Shown one piece after another: positions 12,676 through 21,297 of a stretch of 64,000 nt of DNA. The stretch lies in contig WYBL01000020.1 in assembly GCA_011526565.1 (NCBI GenBank), positions 1-64,000 on the forward strand, read 5' to 3'. A program made the translations under genes and the position numbers. The notes beneath the pieces are model-generated. The model was not told the origin of the DNA. It was given only the letters and a program-made list of their open reading frames with translations, and did no database searches. The DNA is from Acidobacteriota bacterium (GTDB taxonomy: Bacteria > Acidobacteriota > Vicinamibacteria > Fen-336). Position 1 is the stretch's first letter. Each line of letters starts with the position of its first letter.

Positions 12676-14874
12676 CTATCCGCTGACGGCTCCGCTGTCA
12701 ACCTCCGGCGGCGTGTCGTCGGGCAGGGCGTAGAGCCCGCCCTCGTCGTAGACCAGCTTCCAGGCGGGCAGCAACTCGAGCTTGCCCGACACCACCAGCG
12801 ACGCCAGTGGCCCGCGGACGTAGCGGTCGACGGCCGCCTGGGCATCGCGGACGCCGAGTTCCGGGCTCCAGGACTCGCCGCACAGGAAGTCGAACGCGGC
12901 CGGCTCCAGCCGCAGCACCGTCTCGTACCGGACCCGCAGGTCCAGGGCTACGGCGTCGATCAGCCGGCGCACGACCCGGGCCGCGTCCTCGCGCGTCAGC
13001 GGCGCGAAGGTCACCCACTCGTCGACCAGCGCGGCCAGCCCCTCGGGCAGCAGCCGGCGCGCCTCGTCGCCGAGATCCGAGGTCAGCACGACGACCGCGT
13101 GCCGGGCATCCGCCCCGCCGAGGCGCCCCTCCGCGAGCAGCGGCCGGCACGCCTCGAGCGCGGCCGCGTGCGCGTGCTCCACGCCGTCGAGCAGCACCAG
13201 CGACCACGGGTTGCGGCGCAGTCCCGCAACCAGCTCGCCCTCGGGCGCGGCCAGCCGCCCGGCCGCCGACTCGTCCGCGCAGGCCGCGAGATCGACTCGC
13301 ACGAGGCGCTCCTCGCCGAACGCGAACTGGGCGAGCAGCTTCGCCATCTCGGTCTTGCCCGTGCCGGCGGTGCCGTGGAAGAACAGCGCGGCCAGCGGAC
13401 CGTCCTCGCGGCGTTCGCCGGCAAAGCCGAGGCGGACCCGGCGCGCGACCTGCTCGATCGCGGCCTGCTGGCCCACGATCTGGCTGCCGAGGAAGGACTC
13501 CAGCTCCAGAAGCCGCGCGTGGTCGCCGTTGCCGAGCGCCAGCAGCACGCGATCGACGCTCAGCCCGCGCTTGCCGGCGACCACCTCCGCGACCTGCCGC
13601 GCGGTGACACGCACGAGCGACTCCGCCGGGGCGGCCGCACGGGCGTGGGCCGAGGCGGTGTCGGCGACGTCGACGGCCTTGCCGGGCCAGCGGCGCTCCG
13701 GGTCGAAGCGGGCCGTGAGGTCCGCCGCCGCAGCCAGGGCCGCCTCGTCGAGCTCTGCCGCGTGCCGCTCCTTCCACCGCGCCCGCCAGCTGCGCAGGAC
13801 GGCGAGCGTCTCCTCGCGCGAGGGCTCGCCCACGGTGACGGTCTCGAAGCGCCGCGCCAGGGCGGCGTCGCCTGCCCAGTGAGCCGCGTGCTCCTCGGGC
13901 GTCACCGCCACGACACACGGGCCGGCCCCGCGGGCGAGCAGCGGCTCGAGGCGGAACGCCCCGGCGCGGGGGCTCGCGAAATGCAGAATGACCTCCGGGT
14001 GGGCCAGGCCCTCGGCCAGGAGCGCGGCCAGCCGCTCCTCGACCTCGCCCGGGCGATCGGTGCCCGCGGCCACCGACGAGAGCGACACCTCCACGAGGCG
14101 GCGCCCCTCGAGCGCGGGCAGCCGCCCGGCCACGGCCGCCTGGGCCACGCCCTCGACGATCGTGTTGCGGCCGACTCCGGGATCGCCGACCAGCAGCGGC
14201 CACGGCCCGTCCTCGCGGGCCAGCGCGCGGGCGACGGCCTCGGACTCGGCGACGCGGCCGAAGATCGGCGGCAGTTCGCCGGCGCGAGCGAGTGCCGTGA
14301 GGTCGCGCCCGAAGCGGTCGAGCAGCGGCGTGCCGGCCACCGGCGCCGGCACGATCGGCGCGGCGGGCGCGGCGAACAGCGTGGCCGCGCCTTCGAGCGC
14401 GCCCTTCTGCAACGCGGGGACCTGGGCGCCGAGGTCGACGAAGAGCTTGAAGGTCAGCGGGTCCGCGCCTTCCGCCATCGCCGCGACCAGGTGCAGCCCG
14501 GACAGCCGCGGCGCTTCGGCGGCCAGCGCCTCGGCGGCCTGGAACACGGCCTTCGTGACCAGGCTGCGGCTCATCGCGCCGCTGGGCTGGTGCGCGAGAC
14601 CGCCGCGACCGACGCGGTCGCGGGCGAGGCGCCGCGCCCTGGTGGCGTCGAGCGCTCCGCTCTTGAGGATTGCGCGCAGCAGCGCCTCCTCGCGGGCGAC
14701 TTCGGCCAGCGTCGGCGCGTCGAGCCCCAGTTCGGTCGGCTGCAACTGCACGACCTTCTCGAGGCTCAACAACCCCATCAGCAGGTGGGCAGGCTCGATC
14801 TTCTCGTGGTGCGAGGCCGCAGCCTCGCCGGCCGCGATGCGCCAGGCGAGTTCCGCCCCCGGGGTCAGCTTCAT
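12676..14874 (-). CDS. Degenerate ClpA/ClpC-like double AAA+ protein
   Basis: The 732-aa protein has a Clp N-domain-like start (residues 1-150, EPAHLLMGLL), a first AAA domain (about 200-410) and a second (about 465-700). In the first, the P-loop reads GDPGVGRN (230-237), replacing the Lys-Thr of Clp, and the Walker B has lost its acidic pair. In the second the P-loop is intact (GTAGTGKT, 501-508), but the Walker B reads LLDGVEHAH, with Gly in place of the catalytic Glu. It could bind ATP while hydrolysing poorly or not at all. It is the last gene of the electron-transfer/FHA operon, 67 bp after the FHA gene. ClpV of type VI secretion was considered, but no such genes are nearby. Confidence 0.8.
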   Translation of the reverse strand: MKLTPGAELAWRIAAGEAAASHHEKIEPAHLLMGLLSLEKVVQLQPTELGLDAPTLAEVAREEALLRAILKSGALDATRARRLARDRVGRGGLAHQPSGAMSRSLVTKAVFQAAEALAAEAPRLSGLHLVAAMAEGADPLTFKLFVDLGAQVPALQKGALEGAATLFAAPAAPIVPAPVAGTPLLDRFGRDLTALARAGELPPIFGRVAESEAVARALAREDGPWPLLVGDPGVGRNTIVEGVAQAAVAGRLPALEGRRLVEVSLSSVAAGTDRPGEVEERLAALLAEGLAHPEVILHFASPRAGAFRLEPLLARGAGPCVVAVTPEEHAAHWAGDAALARRFETVTVGEPSREETLAVLRSWRARWKERHAAELDEAALAAAADLTARFDPERRWPGKAVDVADTASAHARAAAPAESLVRVTARQVAEVVAGKRGLSVDRVLLALGNGDHARLLELESFLGSQIVGQQAAIEQVARRVRLGFAGERREDGPLAALFFHGTAGTGKTEMAKLLAQFAFGEERLVRVDLAACADESAAGRLAAPEGELVAGLRRNPWSLVLLDGVEHAHAAALEACRPLLAEGRLGGADARHAVVVLTSDLGDEARRLLPEGLAALVDEWVTFAPLTREDAARVVRRLIDAVALDLRVRYETVLRLEPAAFDFLCGESWSPELGVRDAQAAVDRYVRGPLASLVVSGKLELLPAWKLVYDEGGLYALPDDTPPEVDSGAVSG

Positions 14875-14941
14875 CGATGCAGGCTCCGATTTCTCCTGCC
14901 GAAGCTTGCCACGTCGCGGGCTGGCTGCAAGTCGCGCCCCG

Positions 14942-15679
14942 TCATCGGCGCTCCGGCGGGAGCGGCGGCACGACGGGATCGAAGGCGGTCGTCTCCGCCG
15001 AGAGCAGCGCGGGATCGAGCCCGGCGACGGGCCTGGGCGGTGGCAGCGTGACCTCGCGATCGCCCTCCTCGATGCCGACGCGGAAGCTCGCCGCACCGAA
15101 CGCGACGCGGTCGCCGTCGAAGAGGCGGGCTCGCGCCACCAGCGCGCCGTTGACGCGGGTGCCGTTGGCCGAGCCGAGGTCCTCGACGGTCACGGCATCG
15201 AAACCGAGGACGATGCGGGCGTGCCGTTTCGATGCCGTGGGGTCGGCCACCACGACCGCGGCTTCGGCTGCCCGCCCGCACGCGTTCTCGCCGGCCGCGA
15301 GCGACACGCGGGGCCCCGAGGGTTCGGGCTGCAGCCAGGCCGCGCACACGCCGTGTCGCCGTGCCAGGGCACCCGCGCCGCCTTCGTGCGCCAGCAGCAC
15401 GACTCGCGCGTCGCCGAGCGCGAGGACGTCGAGGTGGGTGACGGGACTCGACGCGACGGAACGCCCGTTGACCCGCAGGCCGCCGCCGAGGTCGGTGGCG
15501 ACCACGCGCTCGCCCTCGCGCTCGAGGCGGAGGTGGCGGGCGGCCAGCCCTGGCAGCGCCCACTCCAGGTCGGCGCCGGGGCCGGCCCCGACGACGCACG
15601 CCTCGACCTCCGGAACCTCGACGCGCTCGACGCGCCCGTGCGCTCCGAGGCCCACCAGCTCGAGGCGAGCGGCGCTCAC
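14942..15679 (-). CDS. Double FHA-domain protein
   Basis: Two forkhead-associated domains can be read in 245 aa. The first is degenerate (about 25-95). The second has the classical core: CGRAAEAAVVVADPTASKRH, then DLGSANGTRVNG (residues about 130-205). FHA domains bind phosphothreonine peptides, so a Ser/Thr kinase should exist elsewhere. There is no membrane segment. The GTG start overlaps the TGA of the decaheme cytochrome gene (GTGA), implying translational coupling. Its role may be to assemble or regulate the redox complex encoded upstream. Confidence 0.87.
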   Translation of the reverse strand: MSAARLELVGLGAHGRVERVEVPEVEACVVGAGPGADLEWALPGLAARHLRLEREGERVVATDLGGGLRVNGRSVASSPVTHLDVLALGDARVVLLAHEGGAGALARRHGVCAAWLQPEPSGPRVSLAAGENACGRAAEAAVVVADPTASKRHARIVLGFDAVTVEDLGSANGTRVNGALVARARLFDGDRVAFGAASFRVGIEEGDREVTLPPPRPVAGLDPALLSAETTAFDPVVPPLPPERR

Positions 15680-16740
15680 GGCAGACCCTGCGGGTGGAAG
15701 CGGTGACAGGCCGCGCAGGCGCGCGCCGCGTCGCCGCCGCGGTGGCAGTCGAGGCAGCCCGCGGGATCGGGGCGATCGAGCGGCAGCGACTGCGCGGCAG
15801 CGGCTCCCCGGTGGCAGTCGCCGCAGGGCTGGGCGTGACGGGCGTGCTCGAAACGTGCGCCGAAGGCGCGGCTGGCGCCCGCGGGGGCGAGAAGCCCGTG
15901 CGCTGCGCCCGGGTGGCAGCGCAGGCAGGGTGCGGCGAGCGCCCGCGCCGTCGACTCGGCGCGGCGCGCCACCGCCCGCTCCAGGTTCAGGACCAGCCAC
16001 GGGTCGCGGTGCGCCACCTCGGCGTGGAGGCGGTCGCCGTCGACCTCGACGTTCGTCGCGATCGCCATCTCGATTCCGGCGGCCTCCAGCTCCTGCGGCA
16101 ACGCCACCTCGCGGCGCAGCACGGTCACGAGCCCGAGCGCCCCGTCGGGCGCGTGGCACCCGGCGCAGGCCGCGAAGCTCGGCCGGGCGAGCCGTTCGCG
16201 CCCGCCGTGGCAGGCGGCGCACGCCGCCTCGCCGTGCCGGCCCTCGCGAGAGAGTTCCTCCAGGTGGCGGGCGTGATCGAAGCGCAGTCCGCGTTCACGC
16301 GGCGCCTGCAGTCGCGGCAGCGGCGGCGGGTGCCCGTCGAGCGTTGCGAAGTGGCACCCCGCGCAGCGCTGGTCCGGCACGGCGGCGGCCGACGTGCCCC
16401 GGTGCTCGCGGTGGCAGACGGCGCAGCCGTCCGGCGCGTCCGGCGCGTGCGCCCGGGCCGAGAAGCGCTGGCCTTCTCCCGCCGCGTGGCACCGCGCGCA
16501 CCCGGCGTCCGGCGCGGCGCCGTCGTGGCAGTCGCCACAGCGCGGCGCCGCTTCGGCGTGGGCCGCGGCGAGGCGGCCGGGACTGAGCGCGCTGGGGCCC
16601 CCGCCCAGGTGCAACGTCACCGCGAGCGCCGCGACGACCGCGGCCGGGATCACGACGCGCAGAACGCCGCGCCACGACGAGGGCGCCGGCAGCGGCCGTC
16701 GGGAGCGCGAGCCGCTGCCCCAGGTCGGCGCGCGCGACAT
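15676..16740 (-). CDS. Decaheme c-type cytochrome, membrane-anchored
   Basis: Ten CxxCH heme c motifs are present in 354 aa: CGDCH, CARCH, CAVCH, CAGCH, CAACH, CAGCH, CLRCH, CGDCH, CLDCH and CAACH. Many further His residues could act as distal ligands. One uncleaved N-terminal membrane anchor (about residues 25-46) places the hemes in the periplasm. The middle (about 195-260) is heme-free. The ATG overlaps the stop of the upstream membrane gene by one base, and the stop overlaps the FHA start. The set suggests electron exchange between the membrane quinone pool and periplasmic or outer partners. Confidence 0.92.
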   Translation of the reverse strand: MSRAPTWGSGSRSRRPLPAPSSWRGVLRVVIPAAVVAALAVTLHLGGGPSALSPGRLAAAHAEAAPRCGDCHDGAAPDAGCARCHAAGEGQRFSARAHAPDAPDGCAVCHREHRGTSAAAVPDQRCAGCHFATLDGHPPPLPRLQAPRERGLRFDHARHLEELSREGRHGEAACAACHGGRERLARPSFAACAGCHAPDGALGLVTVLRREVALPQELEAAGIEMAIATNVEVDGDRLHAEVAHRDPWLVLNLERAVARRAESTARALAAPCLRCHPGAAHGLLAPAGASRAFGARFEHARHAQPCGDCHRGAAAAQSLPLDRPDPAGCLDCHRGGDAARACAACHRFHPQGLP

Positions 16741-17438
16741 CAGTAGAACCAGAAGCTGGCGCCGTGCACCGCCGCCAGCCCGATCAGGGCCCCGCCGAGG
16801 GCCGCGTGCAGCGCCCGGGCCGCAGCCAGCGCGCCCTCGAGCCCGCGCTGGGCGTCGAGCTCCAGCTTCTCCTGCACCAGCAGCCGCAGGTCCTCGAGCG
16901 CCTCGCGCGCCACATCGTCGGCACCAGCCGCCACCGCGAGCGGGGCCAGCAGCGCCGCCGCGTCTTCGAACCGCGGTGGGCGCAGGCGCCAGGCCGGGCG
17001 CTCCAGGCGCGGAGCGAGTTGCGCCTCGAATGCGGCCCGCGCGGGCGGCGCGAGCGGCAGCGCGCGGGCGGCCGCCGCCAGCTCGCGGACGCGATCGCTC
17101 ACCCGCGCCGCGGGCTCGCTCGCGCGCAACCGCTCGCTCAGCAACTGCGGCACCCGCTTGACGAGCGCCTCGACGAGCCCGGCCGAGAGGAAGCAGGCGA
17201 CGAGCAGGCCGAGCAGCAGCAGCCCGGCTCCGCCGCGCGGGGGGCGCACGTGCAGCAGGGCCAGCAGGAACGCGAGGGCGCCGAGCGCGCGGTGAGCGCG
17301 CAGCCAGGCCGCGGCGCGGAAGCGCGGTCGCCAGCGCTCGGGCAGCCGCACGAGCAGGCGGTGGAGCGGAAACGCCGCCGAGGCGACGAAGGCCACGAGC
17401 GCGGCGACGCCCAGCCACAGCGTCACGGACCGCGGCAT
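16740..17438 (-). CDS. Membrane protein with di-heme cytochrome b signature
   Basis: No named family was recognised, but the 232-aa protein has about four hydrophobic helices (near 5-25, 48-65, 70-92 and 208-230). A charged helical loop lies between the third and fourth. Helix 2 carries His49 and His63 and helix 4 carries His211 and His225. In both, the two histidines are separated by 13 residues. H-x13-H on two helices is the way di-heme b cytochromes hold two stacked b hemes. It stands between the Fe-S and decaheme c genes with one-base overlaps on both sides, as expected for the membrane subunit of an electron-transfer complex. Heme binding is inferred. Confidence 0.72.
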   Translation of the reverse strand: MPRSVTLWLGVAALVAFVASAAFPLHRLLVRLPERWRPRFRAAAWLRAHRALGALAFLLALLHVRPPRGGAGLLLLGLLVACFLSAGLVEALVKRVPQLLSERLRASEPAARVSDRVRELAAAARALPLAPPARAAFEAQLAPRLERPAWRLRPPRFEDAAALLAPLAVAAGADDVAREALEDLRLLVQEKLELDAQRGLEGALAAARALHAALGGALIGLAAVHGASFWFY

Positions 17439-18955
17439 CACAGCGCGCGCCCGAAGGCGCGGGCCGCTGCGGCGCGGTCCCGCGCGGAGAGCCGCAACGC
17501 GGACTCGTGCGGGCACGCCTGCACGCAGGCCGGCCCCTCGCGGCGGCCCGCGCAGAGGTCGCACTTGACGGCCCGCTCCTGCGGCGCGCCGTCGGCCCGC
17601 GTCCCGGTCTCCACCATCAGCACGTTGCCCCACGGGCAGCCGCTCGCGCAGTTGCCGCAGCCGATGCAGGTGCTCTCGGCGATCGTCACCTCGAGCGCGC
17701 CCCACTCGCGGGTGATCGCGCCCGTCGGGCAGTCGAGCATGCAGACGGGGTCGGTGCACTGGTGGCAGGCGGTCGGCACCAGCCAGCGCCCGAGCCGCTG
17801 GCCCTGCCGCACGAAGCGCGGCACGCCGTCGTGGGAATCGGCGCAGGCCGTGACGCAGGCGTCGCAGCGGGTGCAGGTGGCGAGGTCGATCAGCAGCGCG
17901 CTCTCGCCATGGACCAGGCCGGCCGCGCGCAGCGCCTCCATCGCCTGGGCGACGCCGGGGTCGGCGAGCGCCTCGCCGCGCTGCTCCAGCCGGACGACGC
18001 CGGACTCCCACAGCCGGCGCTCGACCGCGGGGTCGAGCGCGATCGCGTCGAGCACGTCGGCGCGGGACAGTCGCACGATCTCGACGTGATCGAGCGCCAC
18101 GAGGTCGAACGGCCACGGGGCGCCGAGCAGCAGCCCGGCCTCGCCCGCCAGGTCGCCCGAGCGCAGGTAGGTGACGACGCGCGGGCCGTCGGGGGCCTGG
18201 GCCTGGACCTGGACGAGGCCGCCGCGCACGAGCAGCAGCTCGCGGGCGGGGTCGCCCTCGGAGGCGATCCGCTCGCCCGGCTCGAACGCGCGCAGCTCGG
18301 CCCGCGCGGCCAGGGCCTCGACGCGCTCGTCGGGCAGCCCCGCGAACAGCGCGACGCCGCGCAGGTGGCGGCCCAGCGCGCGCTCGCGATAGCGCTGGTC
18401 GACGAAGGCGCGGAAGCCGGGGGCCGCCGCCAGCAGAAGTCGCAGCACGGGCAGCTTCAGCAGCAGCAGGCGGGTCTCGACGCGGGCCCGCACCGAGGCC
18501 GAGACCGGATAACGCGAGAGCGCGGCGAGTTCGCCGAACACCTCGCCCGCCGCCAGCACCCGGCGCGTGGCCGGCTCCGTGGCCGGCGCCGCCCGGCCGA
18601 CCCACGTGGCGCCGCCGTCGCCGCGCGGCGGCGCGGCCTGCGCGTGGCGCACCACCACCGGCCGCGCGGTCTCGGAGTAGCCCCCGAGCGCGACCTCGAC
18701 CTCGCCGCCGAGGATGTAGAACGCCGTGTCGGAGTACTCCCCCTCGCGCAGGATCTCCTCGCCCGCCGGGAAACGGGCGGTGCGCAGCTTCGGCAGCACC
18801 TTGTCGAGCAGCCGCTCGCGCGCCCGCTCGGGCACCGAGTCGAACAGCGGGAGGGCGCGCAGTTCCTCGAGGCGGGCCGGGACCTGCAGGTGGAGCCGCC
18901 GCTCGTGGCGGCGGCGCAGAGCGTCGCGGTCCGGCGCGGGGGCCTCGGCGGTCAT
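17438..18955 (-). CDS. Two cyclic-nucleotide-binding domains fused to a 4x[4Fe-4S] ferredoxin module
   Basis: This 505-aa protein has two CNB domains (about 35-190 and 200-310) of the Crp/PKA-R type. Examples are FPAGEEILREGEYSDTAFYI with GEVFGELAAL, and FEPGERIASEGDPARE with GDLAGEAGLL. A ferredoxin module (about 355-495) follows, with 16 cysteines in four clusters: CTRCDACVTAC, CHQCTDPVCMLDC, CIGCGNCASGC, and CDLC plus ACVQAC. That layout resembles HybA/NrfC/DmsB electron-transfer subunits. No signal peptide or DNA-binding helix is seen, so it is likely the cytoplasmic electron-input subunit, gated by a nucleotide or acting as an allosteric sensor. Its stop overlaps the next start (TGATG). 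Confidence 0.9.
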   Translation of the reverse strand: MTAEAPAPDRDALRRRHERRLHLQVPARLEELRALPLFDSVPERARERLLDKVLPKLRTARFPAGEEILREGEYSDTAFYILGGEVEVALGGYSETARPVVVRHAQAAPPRGDGGATWVGRAAPATEPATRRVLAAGEVFGELAALSRYPVSASVRARVETRLLLLKLPVLRLLLAAAPGFRAFVDQRYRERALGRHLRGVALFAGLPDERVEALAARAELRAFEPGERIASEGDPARELLLVRGGLVQVQAQAPDGPRVVTYLRSGDLAGEAGLLLGAPWPFDLVALDHVEIVRLSRADVLDAIALDPAVERRLWESGVVRLEQRGEALADPGVAQAMEALRAAGLVHGESALLIDLATCTRCDACVTACADSHDGVPRFVRQGQRLGRWLVPTACHQCTDPVCMLDCPTGAITREWGALEVTIAESTCIGCGNCASGCPWGNVLMVETGTRADGAPQERAVKCDLCAGRREGPACVQACPHESALRLSARDRAAAARAFGRAL

Positions 18956-19018
18956 GGGGATCGTGGGGAGATTACGGCCACGCGGCCCTTCGCGGTTTCC
19001 CGCGCGTGGACCGCCGGC

Positions 19019-20224
19019 CTACAGCGCGACGAGGTCCGATGCCGAGAGCCCGCGCGCCGCGAGCACCCGCTCGAGCACGGCCGCGACCACCGAGTTCGGC
19101 GTCGAGGCGCCCGCCGTGAGCCCGATCCGCTGCGGCCCGGGCGGCAGCCAGCCCGGCGCCGAGGCGACGCGGCCGTCGGCGATGGCGCGGTGCGAGATCG
19201 CGCCTGGCTCCACGCAGGCGGCCTGGTCGATGTGGTAGGTCGGCACCTTCTCCGCGCACATGCGGGCGAGCGCCTGGGTGTTGCTCGAGTTGTAGCCGCC
19301 GATCACCACCATCAGGTCGACCGCGCGCTCGGCGAGGAGCTGCACCACCGCGTCCTGGCGGTCCTGGGTCGCGCTGCAGATGGTGTCGAACGCGCGGAAG
19401 CGCTCGGCCAGAGCGGCTTCGCCGTGGCGGCCGCGCATCGCCGCGCGCAGCCGCTCCTGCACCGCGAGGCTCTCGCTCATCAGCATCGTCGTCTGGTTGG
19501 CGAGGCCGATCCGCTGCAGGTCGCGCTCGGGGTCGAAGCCCGGCGACGCCGCGTGGCCCAGCTTCGCCATCAGGTCCGCGGCCGGCAACTCGCCGCGGAT
19601 GAACGCGCAGACGAGGTCGGTCTCCGGCAGGTCGCGCACGCACAGGTAGTGGCCGCCCGCGAACTCGAGCGCCTGCGACGCGGTCGCCCGCGTCTCCTCG
19701 TGGTAGTGCTTGCCGTGGATCACGACGGTGAAGCCGTCCTGGGCGTAGCGCTTGACGTTCTTCCAGACGTTCAGCACCGAGCCGCAGGTGGTGTCGACCA
19801 GGACGCAGCCCTTCTCGCGCAGGTGGGCGAGCTCGCCCTGGGTGACGCCGAAGGCGGGCAGCAGCACCACGTCCTGCGGGGTGACCTCCGCGTAGCGCTC
19901 CGCCGGGCTCGGGGCCGGGTCGAGCTGGACGTAGCCCATGGCGGCCAGCCGGGCGTTCACGTCGGGGTTGTGGATGATCTCGCCGGAGAGGAACAGCCGC
20001 TTGCCGGGGAACTTGTGGCGGGTCTCGTAGGCGTACTCGACCGCCCGGTCGACCCCGTAGCAGAAGCCGAACTCGCGGGCCAGGCGCAGGCTCAGCTCCC
20101 CCGCCCGGGCGGCGTAGCCGAGCTCGCGCAGGCGGTCGACCACCCCGCTCCCGTACTCCGCCTCGAGCACGGGGGCGACCTGGGCCTTGAGGCCCAGCCC
20201 CTTCTGGAAGTAGGTCTGGCTCAC
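19019..20224 (-). CDS. ispH: 4-hydroxy-3-methylbut-2-enyl diphosphate reductase (IspH/LytB)
   Basis: The enzyme makes IPP and DMAPP in the last step of the MEP isoprenoid pathway, using a [4Fe-4S] cluster. The three cluster cysteines are in FGFCYGVDRA, DTTCGSVLN and DTICSATQDRQ. The catalytic Glu/His region is also visible (LSGEIIHNP, HGKHYHEE). At 401 aa it is longer than the E. coli enzyme and resembles the long cyanobacterial/plant-type form. The GTG start at 20224 is only 7 bp after a TATTCT box, so the mRNA may be leaderless. The gene is 63 bp upstream of the CNB/Fe-S gene on the same strand, so it may head that operon. It is divergent from oleA. Confidence 0.93.
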   Translation of the reverse strand: MSQTYFQKGLGLKAQVAPVLEAEYGSGVVDRLRELGYAARAGELSLRLAREFGFCYGVDRAVEYAYETRHKFPGKRLFLSGEIIHNPDVNARLAAMGYVQLDPAPSPAERYAEVTPQDVVLLPAFGVTQGELAHLREKGCVLVDTTCGSVLNVWKNVKRYAQDGFTVVIHGKHYHEETRATASQALEFAGGHYLCVRDLPETDLVCAFIRGELPAADLMAKLGHAASPGFDPERDLQRIGLANQTTMLMSESLAVQERLRAAMRGRHGEAALAERFRAFDTICSATQDRQDAVVQLLAERAVDLMVVIGGYNSSNTQALARMCAEKVPTYHIDQAACVEPGAISHRAIADGRVASAPGWLPPGPQRIGLTAGASTPNSVVAAVLERVLAARGLSASDLVAL

Positions 20225-20231
20225 GAGGACT

Positions 20232-20237
20232 AGAATA
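20232..20237 (-). promoter_or_regulatory. -10-like TATTCT immediately before ispH
   Basis: TATTCT on the minus strand ends 7 bp before the GTG at 20224. Transcription would then begin at about the start codon. Confidence 0.4.
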
Positions 20238-20249
20238 ACGTGGGGAGCC

Positions 20250-20258
20250 TGCTACACT
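20250..20258 (+). promoter_or_regulatory. Extended -10 (TGC-TACACT) before oleA
   Basis: TGCTACACT carries the TG extended -10 dinucleotide and lies 15 bp before the oleA ATG. The identical nine bases stand before the ExeA-like gene at 56631. Confidence 0.5.
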
Positions 20259-20273
20259 CCAAGGCTTTCGCTG

Positions 20274-21293
20274 ATGCAGTTCCAGAACCTCGCGATCGAA
20301 TCCCTGGCCTACGAGCTGCCCCCGGTCTCCGTGTCGTCGCGCGAGATCGAGGACCGGCTGCGCCACGTCATGGGCAACCTCAAGGTGCCGACCCGCACCC
20401 TCGAGCTGCTGACCGGGATCGTCGAGCGCCGCTTCTGGAACGAGGGCACCCAGGTCCACGAGGCCGCGGCGCGGGTCGCCAAGCGGGCGATCGCGGCCGC
20501 GGGCATCGCCGCCGACGCTGTCGGCGTGCTGATCAACACCTCGGTCTGCAAGGACTACCTGGAGCCCTCGATGGCCAGCCTGGTCCACGGCGACGTCGGC
20601 CTCTCGGAGCGCTGCCTCAACTTCGACGTCTCCAACGCCTGCCTCGGCTTCATGAACGGGATCGAGGTCGCGGGCCGGATGATCGAGTCGGGGCTCGCCG
20701 ACTACGCGCTCCTGGTCGACGGCGAGAGCTCGCGCCAGGTCGTCGAGTCGACGATCGACCGGCTGTCGGCGCCGGGCGCCACCGCCAAGGACTTCTGGGA
20801 CAACTTCGCGACGCTGACGCTGGGCTCGGCCGCCGTCGCCATGGTGCTGTGCCGGGCCGACCGCTCGCGCACCACCCACCGCGTCAACGGCAGCGTGACG
20901 CTGGCCGACACCTCCCAGAGCCGGCTCTGCACGGGCACGGCCGAGCGCATGGTGACGGACTCGACGCGGCTGCTGAAGGCGGGAGTCCACCTGGCGCAGA
21001 AGACCTGGCAGCTCGCCGCGGAGCAGCTCGTGTCGTGGTCGCCGGCCGGCATCCGCCGCTTCGTCTGCCACCAGGTCGGCGAGTCGCACATGCGGGCGCT
21101 GTGCGACGCGCTCCACATCGACTTCAACAAGTGCTTCCTCAGCTACCCGACCCACGGCAACGTGGGGCCGGCCGCGGTGCCGCTGACGCTGGCGCTGGCG
21201 GCCGAGGCGGGCGAGCTGAAGTCGGGCGACCACGTCGCGCTGATGGGGATCGGCTCCGGCCTCAACGTCACCATGATGAGCGTGACCTGGTGA
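20274..21293 (+). CDS. oleA: OleA, 3-oxoacyl-synthase-III-like acyl-CoA condensing enzyme
   Basis: OleA joins two fatty acyl-CoAs head to head to give a beta-keto acid, the first step of long-chain olefin (alkene) synthesis. The thiolase-fold catalytic triad is Cys in SNACLGFMNG, His in FVCHQVGESH and Asn in THGNVGPAA. The OleA-specific glutamate region reads KDYLEPSMAS. The length of 339 aa is normal. It is followed immediately by oleB, oleC and oleD in the same order as in known ole clusters, which separates it from FabH. Confidence 0.94.
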   Translation: MQFQNLAIESLAYELPPVSVSSREIEDRLRHVMGNLKVPTRTLELLTGIVERRFWNEGTQVHEAAARVAKRAIAAAGIAADAVGVLINTSVCKDYLEPSMASLVHGDVGLSERCLNFDVSNACLGFMNGIEVAGRMIESGLADYALLVDGESSRQVVESTIDRLSAPGATAKDFWDNFATLTLGSAAVAMVLCRADRSRTTHRVNGSVTLADTSQSRLCTGTAERMVTDSTRLLKAGVHLAQKTWQLAAEQLVSWSPAGIRRFVCHQVGESHMRALCDALHIDFNKCFLSYPTHGNVGPAAVPLTLALAAEAGELKSGDHVALMGIGSGLNVTMMSVTW

Positions 21294-21297
21294 GCTG

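Noticed and set aside
12676..14874. ClpV of a type VI secretion system
   Set aside because: No tss genes are nearby and the ATPase motifs are degenerate.
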